A stretch of 64,000 bases of DNA from Microbacteriaceae bacterium (GCA_004297935.1 SCRE01000004.1:92357-156356); one strand, 5' to 3'. Counted from the first letter of the stretch, positions 1 through 9,272 are shown. Made by a program: numbers and translations. The notes: generated by a model from the letters alone, not told the origin.

Positions 1-978
1 GAGCGTACCGGCAAGCACCCTGCTGACCTGCTCGACGATCGGCATCGCAACGCCGCGTGCGCGGGCGAGTTCCAGGATCGGGGCGACGGATGCGAGTCCC
101 TCCGCCGTCTGGTTCATCTGCTTGACCACCTCGGCGAACGCGTAGCCCTGGCCGAGCAGCCGGCCGGCCGTGTTGTTGCGGGATAGCGGCGACTGGCAGG
201 TGGCGATCAGGTCGCCGAGCCCGGCGAGCCCGGCGAGCGTGTCCGCATGCGCACCGTGTGCGACCGCGAAGTCGGTCATCTCGACGAGCCCGCGCGTGAT
301 GATCGAGGCCTTCGTGTTCTCACCGTAGCCGACCCCGTCGACGATGCCGATCGCAACGGCGATCAGATTCTTGAGCACGCCGCCGAACTCGGTGCCGATG
401 ACGTCGGTGTTCACGAACGAGCGGAAATACCGATTGGTCGCCAGCAGCGCGACGGCCTGCGCGGTGTCGAGGCTCGCCGAGGAGACCACGGCTGCCGTCG
501 GCTGTTCGCGCGCGATCTCCAGCGCGAGGTTGGGGCCCGAGATCACCGCGATGCGCGCCGGGTCGATCGGCAGTTCCTGCGCCATCACCTCGCTCATCCG
601 CAGCCCGCTGCCCTTCTCGACACCCTTCATCAGGCTCACGATCGGCGCGCTCTGCGGCAGGAGCGGTTCGATCGCCGACAGGTTTTCGCGCAGCGATTGG
701 CTCGGGATCGAGACGAACACCTGTTCCGCACTGGCCAGCGCTTCGGCCAGCAGGGTGGTCGCCCGCACGGTCGGCGGCAGGTTGATGCCGGGCAGGTACT
801 GGCTGTTGCGGCGTGCCTCGGTGATCTCGTGCGCCACCTCGGGGCGCCGTGCCCAGATGACGACCTCCGACCCGCCGTCGGCGAGAATCTTCGCGAAGGT
901 CGTTCCCCAACTGCCGGCGCCCAATACCGCGACGCGCGGTGCGGCGACGCGACGCGACGCGCGTGGCTTAGCCCTCAA
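1..978 (-). CDS. gpsA: NAD(P)H-dependent glycerol-3-phosphate dehydrogenase (partial, C-terminus off the left edge)
   Basis: This cytoplasmic enzyme reduces dihydroxyacetone phosphate to sn-glycerol-3-phosphate, the backbone of phospholipids. The translated minus strand shows the N-terminal Rossmann motif VAVLGAGSWGTT, then SLMKGVEKGSG, the VISGPNLALEIA stretch, and the core NTDVIGTEFGGVLKNLIAVAIG containing the catalytic-type lysine, followed by GLAGLGDLIATC. About 326 codons are present and roughly 15-20 C-terminal residues are missing at position 1. I chose a TTG start at 978 because AAGGAG lies ten bases upstream and the first Rossmann strand starts about 16 residues later; no closer ATG or GTG fits. 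The start overlaps the plsC stop, so it is the last visible gene of the leuC-leuD-murA-plsC-gpsA operon and directly follows the acyltransferase that uses its product pathway. Recognition is firm; the start is moderately sure. Confidence 0.93.
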   Translation of the reverse strand, partial: MRAKPRASRRVAAPRVAVLGAGSWGTTFAKILADGGSEVVIWARRPEVAHEITEARRNSQYLPGINLPPTVRATTLLAEALASAEQVFVSIPSQSLRENLSAIEPLLPQSAPIVSLMKGVEKGSGLRMSEVMAQELPIDPARIAVISGPNLALEIAREQPTAAVVSSASLDTAQAVALLATNRYFRSFVNTDVIGTEFGGVLKNLIAVAIGIVDGVGYGENTKASIITRGLVEMTDFAVAHGAHADTLAGLAGLGDLIATCQSPLSRNNTAGRLLGQGYAFAEVVKQMNQTAEGLASVAPILELARARGVAMPIVEQVSRVLAGTL

Positions 979-1732
979 AACGGCCCGTCTCCTTCTGGTC
1001 ATGCTCCGTCGGGTTCCAGCGCTCGGTCGGCGCCTTCTCGCCGCGCACGCCTTCGAGCAGCCCCGTGACGTCCTGCATGATCGCGTTCGTCGCGGCTGCG
1101 AGCGTGCCCGCGTTCAACGGCTTGGCTCGGAACTCGGACAGATCGACCGGATCTCCGAAGACCACGGTGATGGTCTTGCGCGGAAAGAAGCTGATCTTCT
1201 TCGAGTAGCGCGCCATGACCTGTTGGGAGCCCCAGTGTGCGACGGGGATCACCGGGATGTCGTGTTCCAACGCCATTCGAGCGGCACCCGTCTTGCCACG
1301 CATCGGCCACAGCTCGGGGTCGCGGGTGAGTGAGCCCTCCGGATAGATGATCACGCAGCGCCCGTGCTCGACGAGCTTCTCGGCGGCCTGCAGCGGCGCG
1401 CCGGTCCGGCTCCGACCGGCGCGCTCGACCGGGATCTGACCCGACTGGGCCAGGAGCCAGCCCACGACGGGCACGCTGAACAGGCTCGCCTTGGCCAGAA
1501 ACCGTGGTGCGCGCCCGAGTTTCCACACGGCTGCCGCGACGATCACCGGGTCGATCTCGGTGTAGTGGTTGGGTGCGATCACATACGCGCCGCGCATCGG
1601 CAGCTTCTCGCGGTCGACGATGCGGTAGCGGACCATGAACCACAGCGGCGGCAACGCCAGCGCTGCCAAGATCCAGAAGACCGACGGGCGCCATTTTTCG
1701 GAGGGCGCACGCCGTGCGGAGGGAGTAGGCAC
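968..1732 (-). CDS. plsC: 1-acyl-sn-glycerol-3-phosphate acyltransferase (PlsC family)
   Basis: PlsC-family lysophospholipid acyltransferase, expected at the cytoplasmic membrane, making phosphatidic acid. The 254-aa protein has a hydrophobic segment near the N-terminus (FWILAALALPPLWFMV), the HX4D catalytic box as NHYTEID, and the substrate-binding block as YPEGSLTRD in place of the more common PEGTRS. The GTG start at 1732 lies 5 bases after the murA stop, and its 3' end overlaps the gpsA start, indicating translational coupling. The family also contains acyltransferases for other acceptors, so the exact substrate is inferred from the gpsA neighbour. Confidence 0.88.
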   Translation of the reverse strand: MPTPSARRAPSEKWRPSVFWILAALALPPLWFMVRYRIVDREKLPMRGAYVIAPNHYTEIDPVIVAAAVWKLGRAPRFLAKASLFSVPVVGWLLAQSGQIPVERAGRSRTGAPLQAAEKLVEHGRCVIIYPEGSLTRDPELWPMRGKTGAARMALEHDIPVIPVAHWGSQQVMARYSKKISFFPRKTITVVFGDPVDLSEFRAKPLNAGTLAAATNAIMQDVTGLLEGVRGEKAPTERWNPTEHDQKETGRFEG

Positions 1733-1739
1733 CCGCCTA

Positions 1740-3110
1740 TTATCCTTCGAGAACGAAGTCGGCTCCCAACAGTTCGAGCTTCTCGATGAAGTTCTCGTAC
1801 CCGCGCGAGATGATTCCGACGTTACTGACGGTGGATGTCCCCTCCGCTGTCAAGGCTGCGATCAAGTGGCTGAAGCCGCCGCGCAGATCGGGAACCTCGA
1901 TGTCGGCGCCGTGCAGCGTGGTGGGTCCGGCGATCACGGCGGAATGGTTGAAGTTGCGCTGTCCGAATCGGCACGGATGCCCGCCCAGGCACTCCTTGTG
2001 GATCTGGATGGTCGCCCCCATCTCCACCAGGGCGTCGACGAAGCCGAACCGCTGCTCGTACACCGTCTCGTGCACGATGGAGACGCCCTGCGCCTTCGTC
2101 AGCGCGATCACGAGCGGCTGCTGCCAGTCCGTCATGAAGCCGGGGTGAACATCCGTCTCGATCACGACCGGCTTCAACTCGCCGCCCGGATGATAGAAAC
2201 GGATGCCGTCGTCGCTGATGTCGAACGCACCACCGACCTTACGGAACACGTTCAGGAATGTGAGCATCTCGGCTTGGCGTGCACCGCCGACGAAGATGTC
2301 GCCTCCGGTTGCCAGTGCCGCTGCCGCCCAGCTGGCGGCCTCATTCCGGTCGAACAGCGCGGTGTGGCTGAAGCCGGTCAACCGGTCGACCCCCTCGATG
2401 CGGATCACCCGGTCGGTGTCGACCGTGATGATCGCGCCCATCTTCTGCAGGATGTTGATCAGGTCCATGATCTCGGGCTCGATCGCAGCGCCCTTGAGCT
2501 CGGTGATGCCCTCCGCGCGCACGGCTGTCAGGAGCACCTGCTCCGTGGCTCCGACACTCGGGTACTCCAGGTGCACCTTCGCACCCTTCAGGCCGTTCGG
2601 CGCGGTCATCCGGATGCCGCTGGGCAGCGTCTCCACGATCGCACCGAAGTTGCGCAGTACCTGCAGGTGGTAGTCGATCGGGCGGTCGCCGATGCGGCAT
2701 CCGCCGAGGTCGGGGATGAACGCCTCGCGGAGCCGGTGCAGCAACGGGCCGCAGAACAGGATCGGAATCCGACTGGAGCCGGCATGCGCGTCGATGTCGG
2801 CCATGTGCGCCGTCTCGATGCCGCTCGGATCGAGCATGAGAGTGCTGCCGTCCGGCAAAGTCGTCACCTTGACGCCGTGGATCTCCAACAGCCCGCGCAC
2901 GACGCGCACATCGCTGATGTCGGGCACGTCGCGCAACTCGCTCGGCGTGTCGCCGAGCAGGGCGGCGACCATCGCCTTGGTGACGAGGTTCTTCGCCCCC
3001 TTCAACCGGATGCTCCCCCTGAGCGGGCGACCACCGTGGATGGTGATCTTCTCTGCGGTCAGCCCCACCTGGGCACCTGCGGCTTGAGCATCCTGAAGAA
3101 GTGAGTTCAC
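1740..3110 (-). CDS. murA: UDP-N-acetylglucosamine 1-carboxyvinyltransferase
   Basis: First committed step of peptidoglycan precursor synthesis: transfer of enolpyruvate from PEP to UDP-GlcNAc in the cytoplasm. The 456-aa protein keeps the N-terminal substrate loop [16 protein letters not shown] and the flexible loop [13 protein letters not shown] with the catalytic, fosfomycin-reactive cysteine. It has an N-terminal extension of about 20 residues ([20 protein letters not shown]) relative to the roughly 418-aa enterobacterial enzyme. The GTG start overlaps the leuD stop by four bases (GTGA). The KN pair and the Cys loop identify it as MurA rather than AroA. Confidence 0.95.
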   Translation of the reverse strand: MNSLLQDAQAAGAQVGLTAEKITIHGGRPLRGSIRLKGAKNLVTKAMVAALLGDTPSELRDVPDISDVRVVRGLLEIHGVKVTTLPDGSTLMLDPSGIETAHMADIDAHAGSSRIPILFCGPLLHRLREAFIPDLGGCRIGDRPIDYHLQVLRNFGAIVETLPSGIRMTAPNGLKGAKVHLEYPSVGATEQVLLTAVRAEGITELKGAAIEPEIMDLINILQKMGAIITVDTDRVIRIEGVDRLTGFSHTALFDRNEAASWAAAALATGGDIFVGGARQAEMLTFLNVFRKVGGAFDISDDGIRFYHPGGELKPVVIETDVHPGFMTDWQQPLVIALTKAQGVSIVHETVYEQRFGFVDALVEMGATIQIHKECLGGHPCRFGQRNFNHSAVIAGPTTLHGADIEVPDLRGGFSHLIAALTAEGTSTVSNVGIISRGYENFIEKLELLGADFVLEG

Positions 3111-3709
3111 GTAGTTTTCACCGGTATTGTTTTTGGCCGCCAGCTCTCGCGGCGGGCTTCGAATTCTGTGATCTGCGCTTCGTCACGCAATGTCAGGCCA
3201 ATGTCGTCCAGGCCCTCGAGCAACCGCCACCTAGTGTAATCGTCAATCTCGAATGAAACGGTCAGTTCGGCGATCGTTGCGGTACGGGCGACCAGATCGA
3301 CCGTCGCCTCTATTCCCGGGCTCGCCTCGATGGCCGCCCAGAGCCTCTCGACGTCTTCTTCGCTCACGATGCCGGTCAGCAGACCCTGCTTGCCGGAGTT
3401 GCCGCGGAAGATGTCACCGAACCGCGGGCTCAGCACCGCTGTGAAGCCGTAGTCCCGCAATGCCCAGACGGCGTGTTCACGCGACGATCCTGTGCCGAAA
3501 TCGGCGCCGGCGATGAGGATCCTGCCTGCCCTGTACGGCTCCTGGTTGAGCACGAAGTCCGGGTCACGGCGCCACTCGTGGAACAGGGCATCCTCGAAAC
3601 CGGTCTTCGTGATCCGCTTCAGGAAGACCGCGGGGATGATCTGGTCGGTGTCGACGTTCGTGCGGCGGAACGGAACGGCCACACCGGTCACGGTCGAGAT
3701 CTTTTCCAT
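3107..3709 (-). CDS. leuD: 3-isopropylmalate dehydratase small subunit
   Basis: Small (swivel-domain) subunit of isopropylmalate isomerase, which interconverts 2- and 3-isopropylmalate in leucine synthesis together with LeuC. The 200-aa protein begins [20 protein letters not shown] and carries [12 protein letters not shown] and the signature [18 protein letters not shown] place the start at the ATG at 3709, overlapping the leuC stop by one base (TAATG). The frame stays open further upstream, but those residues would be inside leuC. The 3' end overlaps murA by four bases. Confidence 0.96.
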   Translation of the reverse strand: MEKISTVTGVAVPFRRTNVDTDQIIPAVFLKRITKTGFEDALFHEWRRDPDFVLNQEPYRAGRILIAGADFGTGSSREHAVWALRDYGFTAVLSPRFGDIFRGNSGKQGLLTGIVSEEDVERLWAAIEASPGIEATVDLVARTATIAELTVSFEIDDYTRWRLLEGLDDIGLTLRDEAQITEFEARRESWRPKTIPVKTT

Positions 3710-5202
3710 TATGCGAGTGCTCCCTCGTGCTCGATGTCCCACGGACTGGACAGGGTTCCGCGGATGGCGGTGGCCGCCGCGACCAACGGCGAAACCAGGT
3801 GCGTGCGCCCGCCCTTGCCCTGGCGGCCTTCGAAATTGCGGTTCGACGTGGAGGCGCACCGCTCACCGGGCGCCAGCTGGTCCGGGTTCATGCCGAGGCA
3901 CATCGAGCAGCCGGCGAAGCGCCATTCTGCGCCGAACGCTTCGATGATCTTGTCGAGGCCTTCCGCCTCGGCCTCGAGGCGCACCCGCGCGGAGCCGGGC
4001 ACGACCATGACCCGCAAGCCCTCTGCCTTCTTCTTGCCCTTGATGACCGAGGCGAACGCGCGCAGATCTTCGATTCGACTGTTCGTGCATGACCCCATGA
4101 AAACGGTGTCGACCCGAATGTCCTTCATCCTGGTACCCGGTGCCAGATCCATGTAGGCGAGCGCGCGCTCCGCCGCGGCGCGAACGTTCGGATCGAGGAT
4201 GTCGGCCGGATCCGGAATGGATTCGCTGAGCGGCACACCTTGGCCGGGGTTGGTTCCCCAGGTGACGAACTGCTCGAGTTCGTCCGCGTCGATGAACACC
4301 TCGGCGTCGAATACCGCGTCGTCATCGGTCGCAAGCGTCTTCCAGTACTCGACCGCGTCATCCCAGTCCTGCCCGGCCGGCGCATGCGGCCGGCCCTTCA
4401 GATACTCGAACGTGGTCTCGTCCGGCGCAACCATGCCGGCGCGCGCGCCAGCCTCGATCGACATGTTGCAGATGGTCATCCTGCCTTCCATCGACAGTGC
4501 CCGGATGGCGCTTCCGCGGTACTCGAGCACGTAGCCCTGCCCGCCACCCGTGCCGATCTTCGCGATGACAGCCAGGATGATGTCCTTCGCGCTGACTCCG
4601 GGCCGCAACGTGCCCTCGACCGTGACCGCCATCGTCTTGAACGGTTTCAGTGGCAGCGTCTGCGTCGCCATGACGTGCTCGACCTCGCTTGTGCCGATGC
4701 CGAACGCCATCGCACCGAACGCGCCGTGCGTTGACGTGTGGCTGTCTCCGCACACCACGGTGATGCCCGGCATGGTCAGCCCCAGCTGTGGCCCGACGAC
4801 GTGCACGATGCCCTGCTCGATGTCGCCGAGAGAGTGCAGGCGCACGCCGAACTCGGCGCAGTTGGCGCGCAGCGCCTCGATCTGGGTGCGACTCGTCGCG
4901 TCGGCGATCGGCCGATTGATGCCGATCGTCGGAGTGTTGTGGTCTTCTGTCGCAATCGTCAGATCGGGTCGGCGCAGCCCACGCCCCGCCATCCGCAGGC
5001 CGTCGAACGCCTGCGGGCTGGTCACCTCGTGGATGAGGTGCAGATCGATGTAGACGAGGTCCGGCGACCCGTCTTCGCCCTTGACGACGAGATGATCGTC
5101 CCAGATCTTCTGGGCCAGTGTCTTCGGGGCCAGTGCGTTCGGGGCCACTGTTTTCGGGGCCACTGTGCGGGGGCTGCGTCCGGTGTCCGATGCCGTGTTC
5201 AT
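3709..5202 (-). CDS. leuC: 3-isopropylmalate dehydratase large subunit
   Basis: Large, [4Fe-4S]-binding subunit of isopropylmalate isomerase. The aconitase-type iron-sulfur ligands are visible as [13 protein letters not shown] and [10 protein letters not shown], with [23 protein letters not shown] in the core. The 497-aa protein is about 20-25 residues longer at the N-terminus than typical LeuC (which starts near [11 protein letters not shown]). The extra residues are encoded by a fourfold 15-bp tandem repeat giving [18 protein letters not shown]. The ATG at 5202 has no clear Shine-Dalgarno, but a TACCCT hexamer lies six bases upstream, so a leaderless mRNA is possible. It is the first gene of the leu-mur-pls-gps operon. 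Confidence 0.96.
   Translation of the reverse strand: MNTASDTGRSPRTVAPKTVAPNALAPKTLAQKIWDDHLVVKGEDGSPDLVYIDLHLIHEVTSPQAFDGLRMAGRGLRRPDLTIATEDHNTPTIGINRPIADATSRTQIEALRANCAEFGVRLHSLGDIEQGIVHVVGPQLGLTMPGITVVCGDSHTSTHGAFGAMAFGIGTSEVEHVMATQTLPLKPFKTMAVTVEGTLRPGVSAKDIILAVIAKIGTGGGQGYVLEYRGSAIRALSMEGRMTICNMSIEAGARAGMVAPDETTFEYLKGRPHAPAGQDWDDAVEYWKTLATDDDAVFDAEVFIDADELEQFVTWGTNPGQGVPLSESIPDPADILDPNVRAAAERALAYMDLAPGTRMKDIRVDTVFMGSCTNSRIEDLRAFASVIKGKKKAEGLRVMVVPGSARVRLEAEAEGLDKIIEAFGAEWRFAGCSMCLGMNPDQLAPGERCASTSNRNFEGRQGKGGRTHLVSPLVAAATAIRGTLSSPWDIEHEGALA
5112..5171. repeat. Four 15-bp tandem repeats in the 5' end of leuC
   Basis: Four consecutive 15-bp units begin GGGCC(A/C) on the plus strand, for example GGGCCAGTGTCTTCG and GGGCCACTGTTTTCG. 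They lie in frame within the first 40 codons of leuC and encode the (T/N)(V/A)APK-like repeats. Confidence 0.9.
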
Positions 5203-5229
5203 GGCATCAGGGTAGCATCGAATCGCGAT

Positions 5230-5254
5230 CTTGGTCGACCAAGTTGGTATACCA
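5230..5254. promoter_or_regulatory. Two adjacent palindromes upstream of leuC (possible operator)
   Basis: CTTGGTCGACCAAG (5230-5243) is a perfect 14-bp palindrome and TGGTATACCA (5245-5254) is a perfect 10-bp palindrome next to it. They sit 28-52 bases upstream of the leuC start in the 55-bp gap to terC, where a repressor would act. In other actinobacteria leuCD is controlled by an IclR-type regulator (LtbR/NdgR); which protein binds here is unknown. Because terC ends at 5258, the site can only serve leuC. Confidence 0.5.
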
Positions 5255-5257
5255 GCA

Positions 5258-6253
5258 TCAGCGATCGTCCGTTTCGGACGCCGCCGGCCAGAAGCGTTCC
5301 TTCACCAGGCTTGCAACCGTAGCGGCCACCATCGCCCCGACGATCACCCCGAGTGACAGCGCGGTGCCGATCTCCGGGACCCATTCCACCGGATTTCCTC
5401 CGTTCACGAAGGACAACTGATTTTCATGGAGGGCATGAAACACGAGTTTCACGCCGATGAAGGCCAGGATCACCGCGATGCCGTACTTCAGATAGTGCAG
5501 CCGTTGCAGCAGGTGGCCGAGCAGGAAGTAGAGCTGTCGCAGTCCCATCAGCGCGAAGACGTTCGCCGTGAAAACGAGGAACGGACTGGTGGTGATCCCG
5601 AAGATCGCGGGGATCGAGTCGACCGCGAACAGCAGGTCGGTCGTGCCGATGGCCACGAACACGATCAACATCGGCGTGAACAAACGCCGTCCGGCCACGG
5701 TCGTGCGCAACTTCGTGCCGTCGAAGTCGTCGGAAATGCGCAGACGTCGACGCAGGAATCGGATGAACCGACTGTCTTGGTTGTCGGCTGCCTCCGAGTG
5801 CAGCGCCTGACGCACCGCGGTGTAGAGAAGGAACGCGCCGAAGACGTAGAAGATCCAACTGAAGTTGGCGATCAACTGGGCGCCGAGCAGAATGAAGATC
5901 GCGCGCAGGATCAGTGCGATGATGATGCCCACCATCAGGGTTTCCTGCTGAAGTCTCCGCGGCACGGCGAAGCGCGCCATGATCAACACGAACACGAACA
6001 GGTTGTCGACGCTCAGGCTGTACTCGGTGAGCCAGCCGGCGATGAACTGCCCGGCGTGCTCGGCCCCGCCGAGCAGCAGAATGCACAGCGCGAACAGAAG
6101 AGCGAGCGCCAGATAGAACGTGATCCAGATGCCGCATTCCAGCGGCGACGGAATATGCGGTCGCTTGAGCACGATCAGCAGGTCGGCCAGCAGAATCAGG
6201 CTCAGCACGATGAGCGAGCCGATTTCAAACCAGAACGGCAGGACGAGCTCCAT
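5258..6253 (-). CDS. TerC family integral membrane protein
   Basis: TerC-family membrane protein; members are linked to tellurite resistance and, in several bacteria, to manganese export or metalation of exoproteins. The 331-aa protein starts [19 protein letters not shown] at an ATG at 6253 and has several strongly hydrophobic helices. It carries the family hallmark [20 protein letters not shown], the acidic membrane residue in the second conserved block ([13 protein letters not shown]) and [17 protein letters not shown]. An open frame runs further upstream but enters a structured RNA leader, so I reject the longer start. The manganese-riboswitch-like leader supports a role in manganese homeostasis. 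Confidence 0.9.
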   Translation of the reverse strand: MELVLPFWFEIGSLIVLSLILLADLLIVLKRPHIPSPLECGIWITFYLALALLFALCILLLGGAEHAGQFIAGWLTEYSLSVDNLFVFVLIMARFAVPRRLQQETLMVGIIIALILRAIFILLGAQLIANFSWIFYVFGAFLLYTAVRQALHSEAADNQDSRFIRFLRRRLRISDDFDGTKLRTTVAGRRLFTPMLIVFVAIGTTDLLFAVDSIPAIFGITTSPFLVFTANVFALMGLRQLYFLLGHLLQRLHYLKYGIAVILAFIGVKLVFHALHENQLSFVNGGNPVEWVPEIGTALSLGVIVGAMVAATVASLVKERFWPAASETDDR

Positions 6254-6347
6254 ACGAAGCCTTCCGAAGTCGGGAGCGTGCGGCTGATCGGCCACCCACC
6301 GATCGGCCGCCCACTGACGGCAACCGCAACGGACTCGCCACGGTTGC

Positions 6348-6461
6348 GAAAGTCTCTCCCGCACAACGCGACGTCGTGCTGCCGCGCCCGGGGTCGAAGC
6401 ACAACCCGTGATGACGATCGCGGCGTCGGCTTGCGAGCAAGCCGTAGGGATACTCCCCTTC
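6348..6461 (-). ncRNA. Probable yybP-ykoY manganese riboswitch upstream of terC
   Basis: The minus strand about 95-210 bases upstream of terC begins GAAGGGGAGTATCCC and ends GAGACTTTCGC. The 5' GAAGG can pair with the 3' CUUUC to close P1, and GGGGAGUA next to the closing stem is the signature of the yybP-ykoY Mn2+ riboswitch. Between them lie further pairing stretches, including GGCTTGCTCGCAAGCC, a perfect hairpin. A second GC-rich pairing region follows (6300-6345) and could be the expression platform. TerC genes are established targets of this class. No covariance search was run. Confidence 0.72.
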
Positions 6462-6531
6462 GTTCGGCCAGTCTATCGGATGTCGGGTTCGCCTTGAGTC
6501 AGGTGTGTGGCCGCCGTAGCGTTGGATCACC

Positions 6532-7971
6532 ATGCAGTGGTTCGGCGCAGAAGGCTACGAACTCGCCCGGCAGGTGCTGCAGCGCGGCATCGCCGGGGTC
6601 TTCCTGATCGCCTTCCTGTCCACATACGCCCAGTTCCCGGCGTTGCTCGGCGAACACGGGCTGCAACCGGTTCCGTCCTTCCTGCGCCGTGTCGGCGACG
6701 CGAGTGGCCCCACGATCTTCCGCAGGCGCTATTCCGACAGGATGCTGCGCGCGACCGCCGCTGCGGGCGCGGTCGTCGCCGCCTGCCTCGTCGCCGGATT
6801 GCCGCAACTCGGGCCGGCGTGGCTGCCGATGGCGGCGTTCCTGGTGATCTGGGGAGGGTACCTGTCGATCGTCGATGTCGGCCAGACGTTCTACGCGTTC
6901 GGCTGGGAGAGCCTGCTGCTGGAGTCGGGGTTCCTCGCCGCGTTCCTCGGTTCGAATGGGACGATCCCGCCGATCACGATCATCCTCTTCGTCCGCTGGC
7001 TCGTCTTCCGGGTCGAATTCGGAGCGGGGATGATCAAGTTGCGCGGCGACCGCAGTTGGCGGGACCTGACGGCCCTGTACTACCATCACGAAACGCAGCC
7101 GATGCCGAATCCGCTCAGTTGGTGTTTCCACCACCTGCCGAAATGGATGCACCGCGGCGAGGTGCTCGGCAATCATCTCGCACAACTTGTCGTGCCGTTC
7201 TTCCTCTTCGCCCCGCAACCGGTCGCAAGCATCGCCGCCGCGGTCGTCGTCGTGACCCAGGGGTGGCTTCTGCTCTCCGGCAATTTCGCCTGGCTGAACG
7301 TGCTGACGATGATCCTGGCGTTTTCGGCGGTCTGGGATCCTGCCGCGCACGTGGTCGTTCCCGCGATGCCCGCGCACACGGACACGCACCCGCCTGAGGT
7401 GTGGTTCATCATCGTGGTCCTCGCCATCACCCTGTTCTTGCTGGTGTTGAGCTGGCCGCCGCTGCGCAATCTGTTCTCACGCCACCAGCTGATGAACGCG
7501 AGTTTCAATCGCTGGCATCTGGTCAACGCTTACGGCGCATTCGGCAGCGTCACGAAGGAACGTTTCGAGGTGATCGTCGAGGCGACCGATGCACCGCAGC
7601 CGACGGCTGAGGCGGTGTGGCTCGCGTATGAGTTCCGCGGCAAGCCGGGTGATCCCGCGCGACGCCCGCGCCAATTCGCCCCGTACCATCTGCGACTGGA
7701 CTGGCTGATGTGGTTTCTCGCACTCGGCATGCGCAATGAAGCCTGGTTCCAGGTCTTCCTCAGGCGGCTGCTCGAGGCGGACCCGGCAACACTCCGGATG
7801 CTCCGCTCTGCCCCGTTCGGCGCCGAACGTCCCCGTTGGGTGCGGGCACGGATGTTCCGCTACCGCTTCTCCAGTCGCGTCCAGCGACGAGCCGATCACG
7901 TCTGGTGGGTGCGTGAGGAAATCGGCGCGCTGACACCGCCGATCTGTCTTGCGCCCGCACGCAGCGAGTAA
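6532..7971 (+). CDS. Lipase maturation factor family membrane protein
   Basis: Resembles the bacterial homologues of LMF1 (lipase maturation factor family, DUF1222), polytopic membrane proteins of unknown bacterial function. The 479-aa protein has repeated hydrophobic segments (AGVFLIAFLSTYAQFPALLG, LPMAAFLVIWGGYLSIVDVGQTFYAFGWESLLLESGFLAAFLG, WFIIVVLAITLFLLVLSWPP). It also has the family blocks FVRWLVFRVEFGAGMIKLRGD and YHHETQPMPNPLSWCFHHLP, and a soluble tail with EFRGKPGDPARRP, LDWLMWFLALG and VWWVREEIGALTPP. The ATG at 6532 follows the 70-bp divergent region shared with the terC leader. Its length is close to that of family members. Confidence 0.85.
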   Translation: MQWFGAEGYELARQVLQRGIAGVFLIAFLSTYAQFPALLGEHGLQPVPSFLRRVGDASGPTIFRRRYSDRMLRATAAAGAVVAACLVAGLPQLGPAWLPMAAFLVIWGGYLSIVDVGQTFYAFGWESLLLESGFLAAFLGSNGTIPPITIILFVRWLVFRVEFGAGMIKLRGDRSWRDLTALYYHHETQPMPNPLSWCFHHLPKWMHRGEVLGNHLAQLVVPFFLFAPQPVASIAAAVVVVTQGWLLLSGNFAWLNVLTMILAFSAVWDPAAHVVVPAMPAHTDTHPPEVWFIIVVLAITLFLLVLSWPPLRNLFSRHQLMNASFNRWHLVNAYGAFGSVTKERFEVIVEATDAPQPTAEAVWLAYEFRGKPGDPARRPRQFAPYHLRLDWLMWFLALGMRNEAWFQVFLRRLLEADPATLRMLRSAPFGAERPRWVRARMFRYRFSSRVQRRADHVWWVREEIGALTPPICLAPARSE

Positions 7972-7998
7972 GGTCTGGGAACAACGCAAGGAGTGCCG

Positions 7999-8331
7999 AT
8001 GAAGAAGACCGCGCTGGCCGCCGCCGCCCGTGAACAATTGCGGGCCGCGGCAGATTCGACGAGCGGTCGCGCCGCACGCACCATCTACGGAGGCCACGAC
8101 CAGCGGCTTCGGCAGACCGTGATCGCGCTGACCGCCGGCTCTACCCTGGCCGAACATCGCAGTCCCGGCGAGGCGAGCATCCAGGTGATCGTCGGCAAGG
8201 TGCTCCTGCAGACGGCGAACGCCAGCTGGCAGTTGCAGGCAGGGGACTTCCTGGATCTGCCGGCCGACCCGCACAGCGTCAGTGCGACATCCGATGCGGC
8301 GTTCCTGTTGACGGTCAGCAACGACGCCTGA
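7999..8331 (+). CDS. Small cupin-domain protein
   Basis: A 110-aa single-domain cupin-like protein of unknown substrate. The visible pattern is AGSTLAEHRSPGEASIQVIVGKVLLQTANASWQLQAGDFLDLPADPHSVSA, split across the two cupin motifs: H in motif 1 and P-x-x-x-H in motif 2. Some metal-ligand positions seem absent. The ATG at 7999 is preceded by AAGGAG at a spacing of six; a GTG two codons earlier overlaps that ribosome site and is unlikely. It follows the LMF gene by 27 bp and may share its transcript. Its stop codon lies within a 15-bp tandem duplication. Confidence 0.75.
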   Translation: MKKTALAAAAREQLRAAADSTSGRAARTIYGGHDQRLRQTVIALTAGSTLAEHRSPGEASIQVIVGKVLLQTANASWQLQAGDFLDLPADPHSVSATSDAAFLLTVSNDA

Positions 8332-8357
8332 CCCGGGGATCCCTGACCCGGGGATCA
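8328..8357. repeat. 15-bp tandem duplication at the cupin stop codon
   Basis: Two copies of CTGACCCGGGGATC(C/A) in direct tandem. The first copy contains the TGA stop of the cupin gene, so the duplication did not alter the protein. Each unit contains the palindrome CCCGGG. Confidence 0.85.
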
Positions 8358-8365
8358 ACGACGGC

Positions 8366-8752
8366 TCAGACCGGAGCGACCACTCGGATGCCAGCCGAAG
8401 TCGCGGCGCGCGCGAGTTCGTCGTCGTAAGTGACGACCTCGTCGGCACCGATCCGAAGTGCGGTCGTCAAGTGGATGGCGTCGTTCGAGCGCAGAGGGGC
8501 GTGGGTTCCCGCCGCGAGCAGGTCCCCACGTGTGACGTCGACGAGGGTGACCGCGTCAAGCACAGCGGTGATCGCGTCGAGGGCGATGATCGACGGATTC
8601 CTTCCGGCTGCGCAATGCAACTCGGTATGCAGCAGCCACGATGCCGCGAGTCGTCGGGACGAATCAGCGAGCGCCGCCACGAGCGCCGCGGATTCTCTCT
8701 CCTCGACCAGGAGCTTCATCGCGGCCGAGGTGTCCAAGTAGGCAACCGTCAC
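8366..8752 (-). CDS. vapC: PIN-domain ribonuclease toxin (VapC type)
   Basis: Type II toxin of the VapC family, an Mg2+-dependent RNase that usually cleaves tRNA or rRNA. The 128-aa protein has the PIN acidic positions AYLDTSAAMK, HTELHCAA, SNDAIHLTTA and TYDDELARAA in order. The GTG start at 8752 overlaps the antitoxin stop by four bases (GTGA), a typical toxin-antitoxin arrangement. The cellular target cannot be told from sequence. Confidence 0.87.
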   Translation of the reverse strand: MTVAYLDTSAAMKLLVEERESAALVAALADSSRRLAASWLLHTELHCAAGRNPSIIALDAITAVLDAVTLVDVTRGDLLAAGTHAPLRSNDAIHLTTALRIGADEVVTYDDELARAATSAGIRVVAPV

Positions 8753-9015
8753 CAGCGGCCCCGGCTGCCCTCGAGCAGCTCCCTCGAACTCACCGGGGAC
8801 GCCGCTCGTGTGATCGCCGTGAGCGTGTCAGCACCGGTACGAGCGGGCCGAGCCTCGCCCCGAGCAACGAGCCCGTCGAGCGGGTCGCCTCCGACTGGAA
8901 TGATGAGCGCGGCCAGACGCCCGTTATTGCTCACTTGCAGCGATTCCCCGGCTTCGACGCGGCGGAGAATCTCGCCACTTCGGTTGCGCATCTCGCGATG
9001 CGTCACGGTCTCCAT
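8749..9015 (-). CDS. vapB: Phd/YefM/VapB-type antitoxin
   Basis: Antitoxin partner of the downstream PIN toxin, expected to neutralise it and autorepress the operon. The protein starts METVTHREMRNRSGEILRRVEAGESLQVSNNGRLAALIIP, the Phd/VapB DNA-binding fold, with a toxin-binding C-terminal tail. I choose the ATG at 9015, giving 88 aa. A more upstream ATG at 9042 would add MLQRATIDF but includes TACTAT, a good -10 hexamer positioned for a leaderless transcript at 9015. Two TGCTAC direct repeats in the same place could be operator half-sites. Confidence 0.82.
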   Translation of the reverse strand: METVTHREMRNRSGEILRRVEAGESLQVSNNGRLAALIIPVGGDPLDGLVARGEARPARTGADTLTAITRAASPVSSRELLEGSRGRW

Positions 9016-9084
9016 GAAGTCGATAGTAGCACGCTGTAGCACATTTCACGGCGCCGATCTTCGACTCCCTGCCGTCGCACACAC

Positions 9085-9122
9085 AAAAAGCCCGGACCCC
9101 AGTAAAACACTGACATCCGGGC
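9085..9122 (-). terminator. Rho-independent terminator after tRNA-Glu
   Basis: On the minus strand GCCCGGA pairs with TCCGGGC, with an inner CAGT/ACTG helix, followed by TTTTTG. It begins six bases after the tRNA-Glu 3' end. Confidence 0.85.
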
Positions 9123-9127
9123 GATTG

Positions 9128-9200
9128 TGACCCCAGCGGGATTTGAACCCGCGTTACCGCCGTGAGAGGGCGACGTCCTAGGCCGCTAAACGATGGGGCC
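9128..9200 (-). tRNA. tRNA-Glu (anticodon CTC)
   Basis: On the minus strand the 73-nt gene starts GGCCCCA and ends TGGGGTC plus discriminator A, which pair as a seven-base acceptor stem with one G-T. The anticodon stem-loop CGCC-CTCTCAC-GGCG gives anticodon CTC (Glu), and the T-arm is GCGGGTTCAAATCCCGC. The CCA end is not encoded. A strong terminator follows. Confidence 0.95.
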
Positions 9201-9272
9201 GTTTGCAACTCATCGAGTATGCCACACGCCGCCCCGTCGGACAAACCGAACAGGGCCTGCAACTGGCGCGCG

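Noticed and set aside
1635-3104. A 489-codon plus-strand open frame opposite murA
   Set aside because: Antisense shadow of murA, typical of high-GC DNA.
5258-6364. A longer terC start at 6364
   Set aside because: It would translate through the riboswitch-like leader; the ATG at 6253 matches the family start.
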